A DNA stretch of 64,000 nt, taken from RGIG990 sp045589455 (GTDB lineage: Bacteria; Verrucomicrobiota; Kiritimatiellia; RFP12; UBA3636). This document shows positions 1 through 9,036 of the stretch, piece by piece. Location of the stretch: contig JAZNPC010000012.1 of the NCBI GenBank assembly GCA_045589455.1, positions 1 through 64,000 on the forward strand, read 5' to 3'. The stretch's first letter is position 1, and the number at the start of each line of letters is the position of its first letter. Under the pieces are notes generated by a model. The model had not been told where the DNA came from. It worked only from the letters and a program-made list of their open reading frames with translations, and made no database searches. Made by a program: the position numbers and the translations under genes.

Positions 1-335
1 TCCAACGTCAAGCGCTAGTGTCGTGCGCTGCGCACACACCCAAGCAATCATGACCATCCTGCAAAATCCTGCCAATCCTGTTCCTGCGCGAGAGCGCACT
101 CGCGTGCCCCGCACGCCAATCCTCGCACTTCTAGCCATCACACCATCACACCAGCACCCCCAAAAACCCCATCCGTGTGTATCCGTGTCCATCCGTGTTC
201 TTGAATTTCGCACTTCTAGCCACCACACAAGCACATGGGTTGCGCACACACCCAAGCAATCCTGAGCAATCCTGCAAAATCCTGAAATCCTGTTCCTGCG
301 CGAGAGCGCACTGCGTGCCCCGCACGCCAACTAAC
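1..335. repeat. Intergenic repeat mosaic (window start)
   Basis: Non-coding mosaic. Positions 9-21 are the right arm CAAGCGCTAGTGT of a nested hairpin whose left arm lies outside the window. It is followed by short phased repeats of AATCCTG type (near 45-80 and 257-292), ATCCGTGT type (near 170-200), and two copies of a GC-rich block (CCTGCGCGAGAGCGCACT, near 83 and 295). The same blocks recur near 7.5, 13.7 and 58.0 kb. Reading frames here lack ribosome sites and protein-like composition. Function unknown. Confidence 0.75.
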
Positions 336-2081
336 CTAGCTAATGCAGCCAAGCTTGCAAAGCTGATCACACAAGCCACAGCCATTACATGCTGTTGGGT
401 TGATGCTTGGACGGCCATTTGCGCCAACCTCAATTGCTGGGCAACCACAACGCAAGCATAGCTTGCAGTTTACACAGCGCTCATCATCAATTACACGTGC
501 TGGACCCATTGGCTTCTTTACATGAAGTGGACATGGTGCACGAGAAATGATTAGAGATGGCTCATCAGCCTCTAGCTCTTCCTTAATTGTAGCAATTGTC
601 TCTGCCTGATTATATGGGTTGCATACACGAATGCGCTCCATACCACATGCACGAGCTATTGCTTCAATTGAAGCAGACTTAGTTGATTCTCCCATAAGAG
701 TAGTGCCTGTACCAGGATGCTCCTGATGGCCAGTCATTGCTGTAATGCGGTTATCCACAACAATAAGTGTGCTATTACCCTTATTGTACACAACATCTAA
801 TAAGCCTGTGATACCTGAGTGGAAGAAGGTTGAATCACCAACAATACCAACAACCTTCTTCTGTTCTCCTGCCTTCTGCATGCCATGGGCAATTGTAAAG
901 CCTGCACCCATACATAGAATTGTGTCAGTACGGTTCAATGGAGGAAATACACCCAAGCTGTAGCAACCAATATCACCGCTAACAATTACATCAAACTTTG
1001 TTAGTGCTAGGAATAAGCCACGATGTGGGCAGCCTGCGCAAAGCATTGGTGGACGAGCAGGCAAATCTGCTGCTTCCTCTGCAGCTGCAGGAAGTGCTGG
1101 CAATGCTTGCTCCGGATAAAGCTGCTGCTTAATAGTATAAAGCTTGGCAGGTGTTAGTTCACCACAACGAGGAACAAGTCCCTTACCCTCACAAGCAATT
1201 CCTAAGGACTTAATGTGCTCCTCAAGAATTGGGTCGCCCTCCTCTATCACTACAAGGCGTTCTACCTTTGCAGCAAAGCGCTTAAATAGCTCATCTGGGA
1301 ATGGCCAACCAAAACCAATCTTCAAAATACTTGCTTCTGGGAATAGCTCTATGCAGTGTGCTGCAGTGACACCATGAGAAATAATACCAAGCGCAGTGCC
1401 ATTTTCTATCACCTGATTCATTGGTGAAGTGCATGCCTCTGCAGCTTGAGCAACCATGCGCTCCTCTACCTTTACGCGAAGCTTACGACCCCAAATTGGT
1501 AGCGGAACAAATTGCTGTACATTGCTCTTAAAGCATGTGGTATTGCGCTCACGTGGTTCGTGCTCTTCTACAAGAGAACGAGAGTGGCTCACGCAGGTTG
1601 TTGTACGCAAAATTACTGGGCAGCCATATTTCTCTGAAAGCTCAAAGCCTTTGATTACAAAATCACGTGCTTCCTCAGCATTTGCTGGCTCAAGCACTGG
1701 CACCTTGGCTAGGCGCGCATAGTGGCGTGTGTCCTGCTCTGTCTGAGAGGAATCCTGACCAGGATCATCTGCAACAACAATGACCATGCCACCAACAACA
1801 CCAATGTAGGATAGTGTCATCAATGGGTCTGCTGCAACATTTAAGCCAACAAGCTTCATTGTTGTTATTGTGCGAGCACCAGCTATTGATGCTCCAGCTG
1901 CTGCCTCAAGTGCCACCTTCTCGTTTGGTGACCACTCGCAATATACACCATGCTTTGAATACTGTACGAGATTTTCTAAAATCTCTGTAGATGGTGTGCC
2001 AGGATAACCGAAGGCAGCTGTTACACCACCCTCAAATGCTCCACGAGCAATTGCTTCGTTTCCAGAATAAAGTTTTCTCAT
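336..2081 (-). CDS. iorA: Indolepyruvate:ferredoxin oxidoreductase, alpha subunit (IorA)
   Basis: 581 aa, normal length for IorA. With IorB it oxidatively decarboxylates aryl pyruvates (indolepyruvate, phenylpyruvate) to aryl-acetyl-CoA with reduction of ferredoxin, in the cytoplasm of anaerobes. The N-terminal pyrimidine-type domain begins with GNEAIARGAFEGGV and contains GYPGTPSTE. A GCPHRG motif lies near residue 350, and the TPP-binding domain (GDIGCYSLG, GDSTFFHSG) follows. The last 50 residues carry a two-cluster 4Fe-4S ferredoxin domain with two Cys-rich motifs (CVNCKLC..., CNGCGLC...). It is the last gene of the operon, 8 bp after the aminotransferase, and is separated from iorB by two genes, whereas the two subunits are often adjacent. 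Family assignment is firm; the exact aryl substrate is inferred. Confidence 0.95.
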   Translation of the reverse strand: MRKLYSGNEAIARGAFEGGVTAAFGYPGTPSTEILENLVQYSKHGVYCEWSPNEKVALEAAAGASIAGARTITTMKLVGLNVAADPLMTLSYIGVVGGMVIVVADDPGQDSSQTEQDTRHYARLAKVPVLEPANAEEARDFVIKGFELSEKYGCPVILRTTTCVSHSRSLVEEHEPRERNTTCFKSNVQQFVPLPIWGRKLRVKVEERMVAQAAEACTSPMNQVIENGTALGIISHGVTAAHCIELFPEASILKIGFGWPFPDELFKRFAAKVERLVVIEEGDPILEEHIKSLGIACEGKGLVPRCGELTPAKLYTIKQQLYPEQALPALPAAAEEAADLPARPPMLCAGCPHRGLFLALTKFDVIVSGDIGCYSLGVFPPLNRTDTILCMGAGFTIAHGMQKAGEQKKVVGIVGDSTFFHSGITGLLDVVYNKGNSTLIVVDNRITAMTGHQEHPGTGTTLMGESTKSASIEAIARACGMERIRVCNPYNQAETIATIKEELEADEPSLIISRAPCPLHVKKPMGPARVIDDERCVNCKLCLRCGCPAIEVGANGRPSINPTACNGCGLCDQLCKLGCIS

Positions 2082-2089
2082 AATGGTAA

Positions 2090-3286
2090 TTATTTTGCTA
2101 ATGAAGCTACAGCGCGCTTAAAGGCGTCGCGTGAATTGATAATAGTTGAATCCTCAACGCAGAATGCTAGGCGGATATATCCAGGCAAACCAAAGCCACG
2201 GCCAGGCACTGCCAATATATGCTCTTGAAGCAATGCTTCAACAAATACACGCTCATCCTCAACTGGGGATTTTGCGAAGAAATAGAAGGCGCCCTTTGGT
2301 AGCATAAATTCAACGCCTGCATTTGTTAGAACATCTGCCATTAGGTCACGACGCTTACGATAGATTTCAATATCCACCTGGCTATCAAGAGCTGTTTGAA
2401 GAACCTTTTGAGCAATTGCAGGAGCATTAACAAAGCCAAGGATGCGGTTTGTCAAGATTAGAGCAGCCATAAGCTTTTCTGCTCCCTCAAGTGCGGGGTT
2501 TACAGCAACGTAGCCAATGCGCTCTCCTGCAAGCGAAAGTGTCTTTGAGAAGGAACCAATAACAACTGCTGCAGGATAAACTGAGAATACAGAAGGAATC
2601 TCTACTCCATCAAAATTCAAAGCGCGATATGGCTCATCAGATACAAGATAGATTGCACGACCATTCTTCTCTGAATGCTTTGCTAGCACTTCACCAAGTG
2701 CAGCAAGCTCCTCACGAGAATAAATCTGGCCTGTTGGGTTATTTGGTGAGTTAACAATTACAGCACGTGTTTTTGTAGTAATTGCTGCATCAATTGCCTC
2801 AACATCAAGATTGAAGTTAGGAAGCTTTGTTGGCACAGGAACAAGCTTACCACCAAAGTTACCTGCATAGAAGCCATACTCCACAAAGTATGGGCTTGGG
2901 CAAATTACCTCATCGCCCTCTGAAAGCACAGCACGAAATAGAACATTGATTGCACCTGCTGCACCACATGTAACAACGATATTTGCTGCAGAAACCTCAG
3001 TTGCTTGCTCCTCAGAAACCTTCTTTGCAAGAGCCTCTCTTGTGGCAGGGTAGCCTGCATTTGGCATATAGCCAATTGCAAATGGCTCATCAGCATGCTC
3101 TGCGATTTCCTTGAGGGCTGCCTTTACTGCAGCTGGAGGTGGTACATCTGGATTACCCAAGCTAAAGTCATATACATTCTCTGCACCATACTTTTTGCGT
3201 AGCTCAATACCAGCCTCAAACATCTTGCGAATCATAGATGAGTTAGCCAAAAATCCATCAACCTCTTTAGTTACTAGCTCTTTCAT
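2090..3286 (-). CDS. PLP-dependent class I/II aminotransferase (probable aromatic)
   Basis: 398 aa, full length for a fold-type I aminotransferase. Visible motifs are SLGNPDVPPP near residue 42, NSPNNPTGQIYS around residue 180, SDEPYR, and the cofactor lysine in SFSKTLSLAGERIGY. The start is supported by AGGAG five bases upstream. It lies between paaK and iorA, so it probably converts aromatic amino acids to the aryl pyruvates used by IorAB; that substrate is inferred from context, since the sequence alone cannot separate aromatic from aspartate or alanine specificity. The neighbouring genes read the same way, suggesting one transcript. Confidence 0.88.
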   Translation of the reverse strand: MKELVTKEVDGFLANSSMIRKMFEAGIELRKKYGAENVYDFSLGNPDVPPPAAVKAALKEIAEHADEPFAIGYMPNAGYPATREALAKKVSEEQATEVSAANIVVTCGAAGAINVLFRAVLSEGDEVICPSPYFVEYGFYAGNFGGKLVPVPTKLPNFNLDVEAIDAAITTKTRAVIVNSPNNPTGQIYSREELAALGEVLAKHSEKNGRAIYLVSDEPYRALNFDGVEIPSVFSVYPAAVVIGSFSKTLSLAGERIGYVAVNPALEGAEKLMAALILTNRILGFVNAPAIAQKVLQTALDSQVDIEIYRKRRDLMADVLTNAGVEFMLPKGAFYFFAKSPVEDERVFVEALLQEHILAVPGRGFGLPGYIRLAFCVEDSTIINSRDAFKRAVASLAK

Positions 3287-3396
3287 AAAAACTCCTATTT
3301 TCTTCTTAAATAAATTTTACACTACCTAATCTATTCACTATTACCTATTCATTATTACCTAATTTATTCACTATTACCTATTCACTATTACTTATC
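3287..3396. repeat. AT-rich tandem repeat between paaK and the aminotransferase
   Basis: About five imperfect copies of an AT-rich unit (TATTCACTATTACC) lie head to tail from about 3330 to 3395. They sit inside the ior operon in the 110-bp gap after the paaK stop codon. No hairpin terminator is visible. The copy number may vary through slippage; no function is assigned. Confidence 0.6.
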
Positions 3397-4668
3397 TTAT
3401 GCCTGCTCGTAGAATACGCGCTTTGCTTTACCCATCTCCACACGTGGCAATGTGCCAGGCTTATGGATATCACCCTTTGGAGAGAAGCCCAGATCTTCCT
3501 TAAGCTGCTTTTCAACCATGTAGCCAGTAACACCCTCCTCTGCCTCTACATCAACACGCAATGACTTAATTCCATTGTTATCAATAATTGTCATTGTGTA
3601 GTTTGGTAATACGCCAGGAATCTTCAATAGAGACTGCTCTACCTGAGATGGGAAGAAGTTTACACCTGAAATAATCAGCATATCATCCAAACGACCAGAA
3701 ATCTTTTCTAGGCGAAGATGTGTGCGACCGCAGGAGCAGGTGTCGCGAGAAATTACGCGGCTTAGGTCACCTGTTCTAAAGCGAATTACAGGAAGAGCCT
3801 CACGGTTAAGTGCAGTAATTACAACCTCACCTAGCTCACCATCCTTTAGAACCTCGCAGGTTTCTGGATTGATAATTTCAACGATGTACTGATCCTCCCA
3901 AACATGGATACCGTCATGTGCACAGCAATCCATACCAAGAGTACCAATACCGCCTGTCTCTGTCATACCATAAATATCATAAGCATCAATGCCTAGACCC
4001 TTAACAATCTTGTCACGCATAGCAATAGAGAAAGCCTCAGCACCAAAGATACCAATCTTTAGGTCAGGAAGAGTTTGATTTGTCTCCTCCATCACCTCCA
4101 TAATTCTTACTGCATAAGAAACCACGCCAGTGATTACGCGAGAATGAAAATCCTGAGCAAGCTTGATTTGACGAGCAGTATTGCCTGGTCCACAAGGAAC
4201 AATGAACATACCTGCTGCGCGTGCACCATGGTAGCAACCAAAGCCACCATTGAACAAGCCAAAGCCTGGAGTAATTTGGCAAACATCACCAGCCTCTGCA
4301 CCAGCCATCACATAGCAACGAGCCATACATTCAGCCCACTGCTCCAAATCCTTTAGTGTATATGGCATTACAACAGGAGTACCTGTTGAGCCACTGGACA
4401 TGTGCATCTCAGCGATTTTCTTCTTATCCACGCAGCACATACCCATAGGATATTGCTCACGGAAATCCTTTTTGCTCATAAATGGAAGCTTGTGAAGATC
4501 CTCTAGACCATTGAACTCATCAGGATTTACTCCTGCTTCATCAAACCTTGCCTTAAAATAATCGTTATTTGCATAGCAATAGCGTACAATCTTTTTTACT
4601 GCCTCATCTTGATGCGCAACAATCTCTGCGCGTGGCATGGTCTCTGCTTTTTCATTATGAAATTTCAT
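3397..4668 (-). CDS. paaK: Phenylacetate-CoA ligase family (PaaK-like)
   Basis: 423 aa adenylate-forming enzyme of the PaaK family. It carries the P-loop MSSGSTGTPVV near residue 92, GAEAFS, the A5-type motif YGMTETGG, and the C-terminal AMP-binding_C_2 region. The family interconverts aryl acetate, ATP and CoA with aryl-acetyl-CoA, AMP and PPi. In the ior operon it may run toward acid plus ATP, conserving energy from aryl-acetyl-CoA, or activate aryl acids for reduction by IorAB; the direction cannot be read from sequence. AAAGGA lies upstream of the chosen ATG. The gap to iorB (99 bp) contains a small piece of the genome-wide intergenic repeat. Confidence 0.93.
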   Translation of the reverse strand: MKFHNEKAETMPRAEIVAHQDEAVKKIVRYCYANNDYFKARFDEAGVNPDEFNGLEDLHKLPFMSKKDFREQYPMGMCCVDKKKIAEMHMSSGSTGTPVVMPYTLKDLEQWAECMARCYVMAGAEAGDVCQITPGFGLFNGGFGCYHGARAAGMFIVPCGPGNTARQIKLAQDFHSRVITGVVSYAVRIMEVMEETNQTLPDLKIGIFGAEAFSIAMRDKIVKGLGIDAYDIYGMTETGGIGTLGMDCCAHDGIHVWEDQYIVEIINPETCEVLKDGELGEVVITALNREALPVIRFRTGDLSRVISRDTCSCGRTHLRLEKISGRLDDMLIISGVNFFPSQVEQSLLKIPGVLPNYTMTIIDNNGIKSLRVDVEAEEGVTGYMVEKQLKEDLGFSPKGDIHKPGTLPRVEMGKAKRVFYEQA

Positions 4669-4767
4669 TTTTTATAATCCTTTAGTTTTAAATTCTTGTG
4701 ATTTGGAGGTGCTCTCGCAACAACTGCACCGCACGCGGAGCAGCGCACAACCAAATTGTTTTGTTTT

Positions 4768-5337
4768 TTATATTTCTTTGCCGCAATTAAATGCCATCAA
4801 GTTTGCCTCTACTGTGGCTGGTTTTACTGATGCTTCAATTGCGCCTCGCCAGCATTCTATAGGGAGAGGTAGAGCATTTGAAAGCATGCCAATTAAAATT
4901 GTATTTGCTAGGCGAACATTTCCCAATTCCATTGCCTTACTTACACAATCGCAATATTTAAGCCTTGGGAAAATTTTGTTTAAGCGTTCTTCTACATCCT
5001 GCGGATATTTTGCATTACCACAGGAAACTGTTACAGGGATAACTGCTTGTTTTGCAACTACTGCCAAGCCATCTGGCTTTAGGTAGTGCGCACAACGAAT
5101 TGCTTCAATATGCTCAAGAGAAGCAAGCACATCAGCTGTTCCTTCAAGAATAAGTGGGCTATGTACCTTATTACCAAATTTGATTTGAGCCATTACACTG
5201 CCACCACGCTGAGCCATACCATGAGTTTCCTTTGCTGTTACCTCATAGCCTGCTAGCTCTGCTGCTTTACTAATAACTTTAGCGGCAAGAAGAATACCCT
5301 GACCACCAACACCGCATAATAAAATATTGTATATCAT
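4768..5337 (-). CDS. iorB: Indolepyruvate:ferredoxin oxidoreductase, beta subunit (IorB)
   Basis: 189 aa gamma-type domain of 2-oxoacid:acceptor oxidoreductases, the usual IorB size. It begins MIYNILLCGVGGQGILLAAK with the typical glycine-rich loop, followed by KETHGMAQRGGSV, a hallmark of the family. It is the catalytic partner of IorA and first gene of the operon iorB-paaK-aminotransferase-iorA. No strong ribosome site precedes the ATG. The upstream gap to the helicase stop codon is about 130 bp and AT-rich, and is the likely promoter region. Confidence 0.93.
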   Translation of the reverse strand: MIYNILLCGVGGQGILLAAKVISKAAELAGYEVTAKETHGMAQRGGSVMAQIKFGNKVHSPLILEGTADVLASLEHIEAIRCAHYLKPDGLAVVAKQAVIPVTVSCGNAKYPQDVEERLNKIFPRLKYCDCVSKAMELGNVRLANTILIGMLSNALPLPIECWRGAIEASVKPATVEANLMAFNCGKEI

Positions 5338-5470
5338 AATTCTAATAAATTTAACTAATTAAAACTCATTTAATGTTACTACAAATAGAAACAAAAGTCA
5401 ATTAAATACAGCTTAAAATTCACCAACTTTTACTTAAAACCAATGATATGAGCTTGCACTAAAAACCTTC

Positions 5471-6625
5471 TTATTTCTTTATTTTTATAAAAACTTTTAG
5501 CTGCTTGGCTAGACGATAAACCTTGGGCAATTCCTCCTCAAGAGCAAAAATTATCGAAGTACCAGCCTTACCTGCTCGTGCGGTACGCCCACTCCGATGC
5601 GTATATGCCTCTGCATCATCTGGCATATCATAGTGAATAACATGTGTTATATCATCTACATCAATGCCTCGAGCAGCAATATCTGTAGCGAGAAGTGCTT
5701 TAAACTCATGCTTACGAAAGGCGCGCATCACCTTATCGCGCTCCTTTTGTGGCATATCACCACGAATAGAGGCCACATCTCCTTGCTTGTAGCGCATGGA
5801 AAGGTTTCGCACACCATCACGTGTACGCAAAAATACTAGCCCAAAGAAATCCGGCTTCTTTAAGAGCTTATCTAGCTCCTTTGCTCTATCTGCATGCTTC
5901 TTAAACACAATACACTGATGAAATATCTGAGGAGCCTCTGTCTTTGTAATTGTATTTACCACAATCGGATTTGTGAGAAGCTTATCTGCCACCTGCTTTG
6001 TTTGCTTATCCATAGTTGCGGAGAACATCCAAGTACGGGCCTTCTCTGGAACTGCATTTACTATTTCATCAAGCTCTTCCTTAAAGCCCATTTGAAGCAT
6101 TTCATCAGCCTCATCAAGAACTAGGCAACGAACAGCATCTAGCTTAGCTGCACCACGATCTAGCAAATCGGCAAGGCGCCCTGGTGTTGCTACAAGAATT
6201 GATACGCCCCGATATAGCTCAAGAATTTGAAATTGAATATCTGCTCCACCATATACAGCAAGCACACGTACGTCCTTCATCCCCTTAGCATAGGAGCGAA
6301 GGTCTACTGCAATCTGATTACATAGCTCACGTGTTGGACAAACAATAAGAGCCTCGGGATGCTTTACCTTACCAGCTGAAAGAGCATTTAATAAAGGTAG
6401 ACCAAAGGCTGCTGTTTTTCCTGTGCCAGTTGCAGCAAGTGCTAAGCAATCCTTACGCTTTTCAAGAAGCTGAGGGATAAGTGCTGCCTGGACCTTTGTT
6501 GGTGTAGTAAAGCCCAATTCCTTAATGGCAAATTGTAGCTCACTACGAAGCGACATTTCTTCAAAGGAATTACAAGGCTGTTGCTCTACAGGCTTTTTAT
6601 CCTGCTCTACTGGGGAATCTGTCAT
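5471..6625 (-). CDS. DEAD-box RNA helicase
   Basis: 384 aa ATP-dependent RNA helicase with the full set of core motifs: Q motif (GFTTPTKVQ), motif I (ATGTGKTAAF), Ia (PTRELCNQ), Ib (ATPGRLADLL), II (LDEADEM), III (FSATM), V (ARGIDVDDI) and VI (HRSGRTARAG). The C-terminus ends just after the helicase core, so it lacks the basic tail seen in RhlE or CsdA types. It unwinds RNA duplexes in ribosome assembly or decay. Its start overlaps the cytidine deaminase stop by one base (TAATG), indicating translational coupling. No subfamily symbol is assigned. Confidence 0.95.
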   Translation of the reverse strand: MTDSPVEQDKKPVEQQPCNSFEEMSLRSELQFAIKELGFTTPTKVQAALIPQLLEKRKDCLALAATGTGKTAAFGLPLLNALSAGKVKHPEALIVCPTRELCNQIAVDLRSYAKGMKDVRVLAVYGGADIQFQILELYRGVSILVATPGRLADLLDRGAAKLDAVRCLVLDEADEMLQMGFKEELDEIVNAVPEKARTWMFSATMDKQTKQVADKLLTNPIVVNTITKTEAPQIFHQCIVFKKHADRAKELDKLLKKPDFFGLVFLRTRDGVRNLSMRYKQGDVASIRGDMPQKERDKVMRAFRKHEFKALLATDIAARGIDVDDITHVIHYDMPDDAEAYTHRSGRTARAGKAGTSIIFALEEELPKVYRLAKQLKVFIKIKK

Positions 6626-7020
6626 TATAGATTTGCTCCAGAAAAAGCAAATGGGAGAAGCTCTCCAAGGGTTGTTTCACGAATTGTGTCACCCTCCAGC
6701 CCAGCATAATATACGGGCATATCTGCTGAGCAAAATTCTGAAAGCACCTGACGGCAAATACCGCATGGTGATGCTGGCTCTGCATCGGAGCCCCCTACAA
6801 TAGCAATTGCTGAAAATTTACGCTTACCAGCTGCTATTGCTGAGAATAAAGCGGTACGTTCAGCACAATTAGTTGCACCAAAAGAAGAATTCTCCACATT
6901 GCAGCCAAGCCAAATAGAACCATCGTCAGCAAGGAGCGCTGCTCCCACCTGATAGTTAGAATATTTGCAATATGCATTTTTTGCAGCAGCTCGAGCTGCA
7001 GAAATCAATTTTTCTTTCAT
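6625..7020 (-). CDS. cdd: Cytidine deaminase
   Basis: 131 aa from the ATG at 7020, typical of the homotetrameric cytidine deaminases. It hydrolyses cytidine or deoxycytidine to uridine or deoxyuridine in pyrimidine salvage. The zinc site is visible as NCAERTALF (Cys and catalytic Glu) and PCGICRQVL (two Cys). A TTG six bases upstream is in frame, but the ATG fits the family start better. The gene is coupled to the downstream helicase through a TAATG overlap. Upstream lies repeat DNA, so its promoter probably sits in the AT-rich stretch at 7021-7110. Confidence 0.95.
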   Translation of the reverse strand: MKEKLISAARAAAKNAYCKYSNYQVGAALLADDGSIWLGCNVENSSFGATNCAERTALFSAIAAGKRKFSAIAIVGGSDAEPASPCGICRQVLSEFCSADMPVYYAGLEGDTIRETTLGELLPFAFSGANL

Positions 7021-7261
7021 AAACAATTTTGCTCTTTTTTAATGCATTAAATTATAATGCATCATAAAATAATATGCAACAAAGAAAAGCGCATAGAAAT
7101 CAAGCAAGTATATCTGCGTTTTTACCCGCAATGCGTAGTGGCTAGGGCGATGGATAGGACGATGGCTAGGGCGCGCGCGAGCACGCCTCTGCACCGCACG
7201 CGGCGCAGCGCACAACCAAGCTTGGTTCACGCTCCGCGGCTTAATTAACTTGTGGGCGTAC

Positions 7262-7328
7262 ACACTAGCGCTTGGCAGTTGCCCTTACGACAAAAGGAGT
7301 AAACTCGGGCAACAACAAGCGGTAGTGT
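7262..7328. repeat. Nested hairpin element, type II copy 1
   Basis: Left arm ACACTAGCGCTTG pairs with right arm CAAGCGGTAGTGT with one mismatch. An inner stem GTTGCCC/GGGCAAC follows, and an innermost TTAC/GTAA closes a loop containing GACAAAAGGA. Nearly identical copies lie at 13481-13547 and 32274-32340, and a compensated variant at 49858-49931. Confidence 0.75.
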
Positions 7329-7434
7329 TTTCCGTCGATGCCACCATACAAGCCACCACGAGAGCCCCCGCGCTCTCCGCGACCTTGGCGTCTCTGCGTC
7401 CCTCCCTCGCACTTCTAGCACGTGGGTTGCCCCC

Positions 7435-7503
7435 ACACTAGCGCTTGTAAGTGGGCCTTGCGACAACGAGAGCAAGACCATGTCCACCGTCAAGCGCTAG
7501 TGT
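7435..7503. repeat. Nested hairpin element, type I copy 1
   Basis: Perfect 13-bp outer stem ACACTAGCGCTTG/CAAGCGCTAGTGT with a perfect inner stem CTTGC/GCAAG around GACAACGAGA. Copies lie at 13666-13734 and, inverted, at 58095-58163; a half copy opens the window. Inner and outer stems differ from type II by paired changes. Confidence 0.78.
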
Positions 7504-7813
7504 CGTGCGCTGCGCACACACCCAAGCAATCCTGCCAATCCTGAAAATCCTGTAATCCTGTTCCTGCGCGAGAGCGCACTGCGTGCACCGCACGCCAAAG
7601 CGACTAGAAGTCGCTTCTCCATACTCTTTAACCATGCGCACTAGCGCGCCTCTGCACCGCACGCGGCGCAGCGCACAACCAAGCTTGGTGCACCACACTT
7701 CCCTGCTTCCCTAAGGCGGGAGCCAGCGTAGGATTGGCCATCACGCAAGAGCGCTCGCTAGCGCGCCAAAGCAGCAGCCTACTGCTTCACCATACTTTTC
7801 ATGCGGTTTAAGC

Positions 7814-8974
7814 CTATGCCTTGTGCTCTGTAGCAAGGCATCTGATACACTCCTCTACTAGTGAGTAATCTAACTCATGAACCTCAATGGCTGTACCAAT
7901 TGAGGTTGGGAGTGTGATGTTTAATTGGCCACCGAGATGCTCTCTAAAATCCTCTGCACCCTTGATTAGCAAAAGCTTACCATTCTCATCACGTGCCTCA
8001 AGCCACTTATTATAAAGTGGTAATTTTAGGGCAGCTAATAGCGCAAGTATGCGGTTTGCCTCTGTCTCTGTAATTAGCCCTTGCTTTTGAGCATAAATTG
8101 TATCAAGAGCAATGCCTATACTTACTGCATAGCCATGACCCAACTCATGTCCACTAATTACCTCAAGTCTATGTGCCGCCCAATGACCAAAATCTAAAGG
8201 ACGAGCAGAGCCAAATTCAAAGGGATCTCCTCCTTTGCTTATTTGGCGAAGATGTAGCTCCGCAGAACGATGAATAATCTGCTCTGCAACAGAAAGATTA
8301 CGCTCACAAAGCGCTGGAGCAGCTTGCTCTATCTGATCAAAAAAGCCACCATCTCTAATAATGGAAACTTTAACAGCCTCAGCAAAGCCACCAAACCAAT
8401 CCTCGTCACCCAAGGTAGATAGAAATGCAAGGTCGTTTATTACTGCAAATGGTGGAGCAAAGCAACCCATGAAATTCTTCTGGCCATTGAAATCAATGCC
8501 ATTCTTTACACCAACACCAGCATCATCTTGTCCCAAAACCGTCGTAGGCATACGGATAAGCCTTGCTCCACGATGCAATAGCGCAACAGCTAAACCAACA
8601 GCATCTATCACACTGCCACCACCTATAACCACAACAAAGCTTTGTCTATCAATATGAAGCTCACCGAGTTCCTTAAGTGTTGAAATAATAAAATCTGGGT
8701 TGTTCTTTATTTCAAAACCACCAGAGACTACCTTCACTGGTGCAGCTAAATTTATAACATCAGAATGTGCTATGCAATATGCATTAATATCTGTGACTAA
8801 TTGAGACGTAGCTAATGCTGCATCAACATAAAATACAACACGATGCCTACGGCCCTCGTTCAACCTCTCAAGGGTTGTAACGAGGGTCTCATTTTCAGTA
8901 TCAAATACCCGCGTAGTAAATATTGTGGGGTAATTGTATGCTACTGCAAAGCTTGTATCTATGGTGCTGCTCAT
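7814..8974 (-). CDS. Sugar-phosphate cyclase, 3-dehydroquinate synthase family (EboD-like)
   Basis: 386 aa. The NAD-binding region has VVVIGGGSVIDAVG, followed by MPTTVLGQDDAGVGVKNG and a metal-site segment RPLDFGHWAAHRLE. Housekeeping AroB proteins usually have a LNLGHTxGHAIE-type segment there; the DFGHWxAHxLE version is what I associate with EboD and valiolone-synthase-like cyclases. The likely chemistry is NAD- and metal-dependent cyclisation of a sugar phosphate. None of the other ebo genes (EboA/B/C/E/F) is visible nearby, so the pathway is unknown. It is flanked by repeat DNA on one side and an SGNH hydrolase on the other. Family assignment is firm, subgroup moderate. Confidence 0.85.
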   Translation of the reverse strand: MSSTIDTSFAVAYNYPTIFTTRVFDTENETLVTTLERLNEGRRHRVVFYVDAALATSQLVTDINAYCIAHSDVINLAAPVKVVSGGFEIKNNPDFIISTLKELGELHIDRQSFVVVIGGGSVIDAVGLAVALLHRGARLIRMPTTVLGQDDAGVGVKNGIDFNGQKNFMGCFAPPFAVINDLAFLSTLGDEDWFGGFAEAVKVSIIRDGGFFDQIEQAAPALCERNLSVAEQIIHRSAELHLRQISKGGDPFEFGSARPLDFGHWAAHRLEVISGHELGHGYAVSIGIALDTIYAQKQGLITETEANRILALLAALKLPLYNKWLEARDENGKLLLIKGAEDFREHLGGQLNITLPTSIGTAIEVHELDYSLVEECIRCLATEHKA

Positions 8975-9036
8975 AATTATTTTGTGCTATGCACAGCTAC
9001 GGCAAAAATGCCGCAGCACGGAACAAATAGTTTAGG

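Larger units (their letters stand above)
7057..7813. repeat. Intergenic repeat mosaic with nested hairpins
   Basis: About 750 bp without a credible gene. It holds copies of GATGGCTAGG repeats (7138-7175), a GC-rich block 7183-7250 also found near 10.8, 13.4 and 32.2 kb, two nested hairpins (7262-7328 and 7435-7503), a stretch of GCGTCTCTGCGTC-type repeats (7385-7405), AATCCTG repeats (7526-7560), and two small stem-loops (7598-7616 and 7769-7787). Positions 7183-7600 are nearly identical to 13407-13830. Confidence 0.8.

Noticed and set aside
7250..7700. Several 60-86-codon reading frames in repeat islands, recurring at 13.5 and 58.0 kb
   Set aside because: They repeat only because the islands repeat; no ribosome sites, and composition follows the palindromes.
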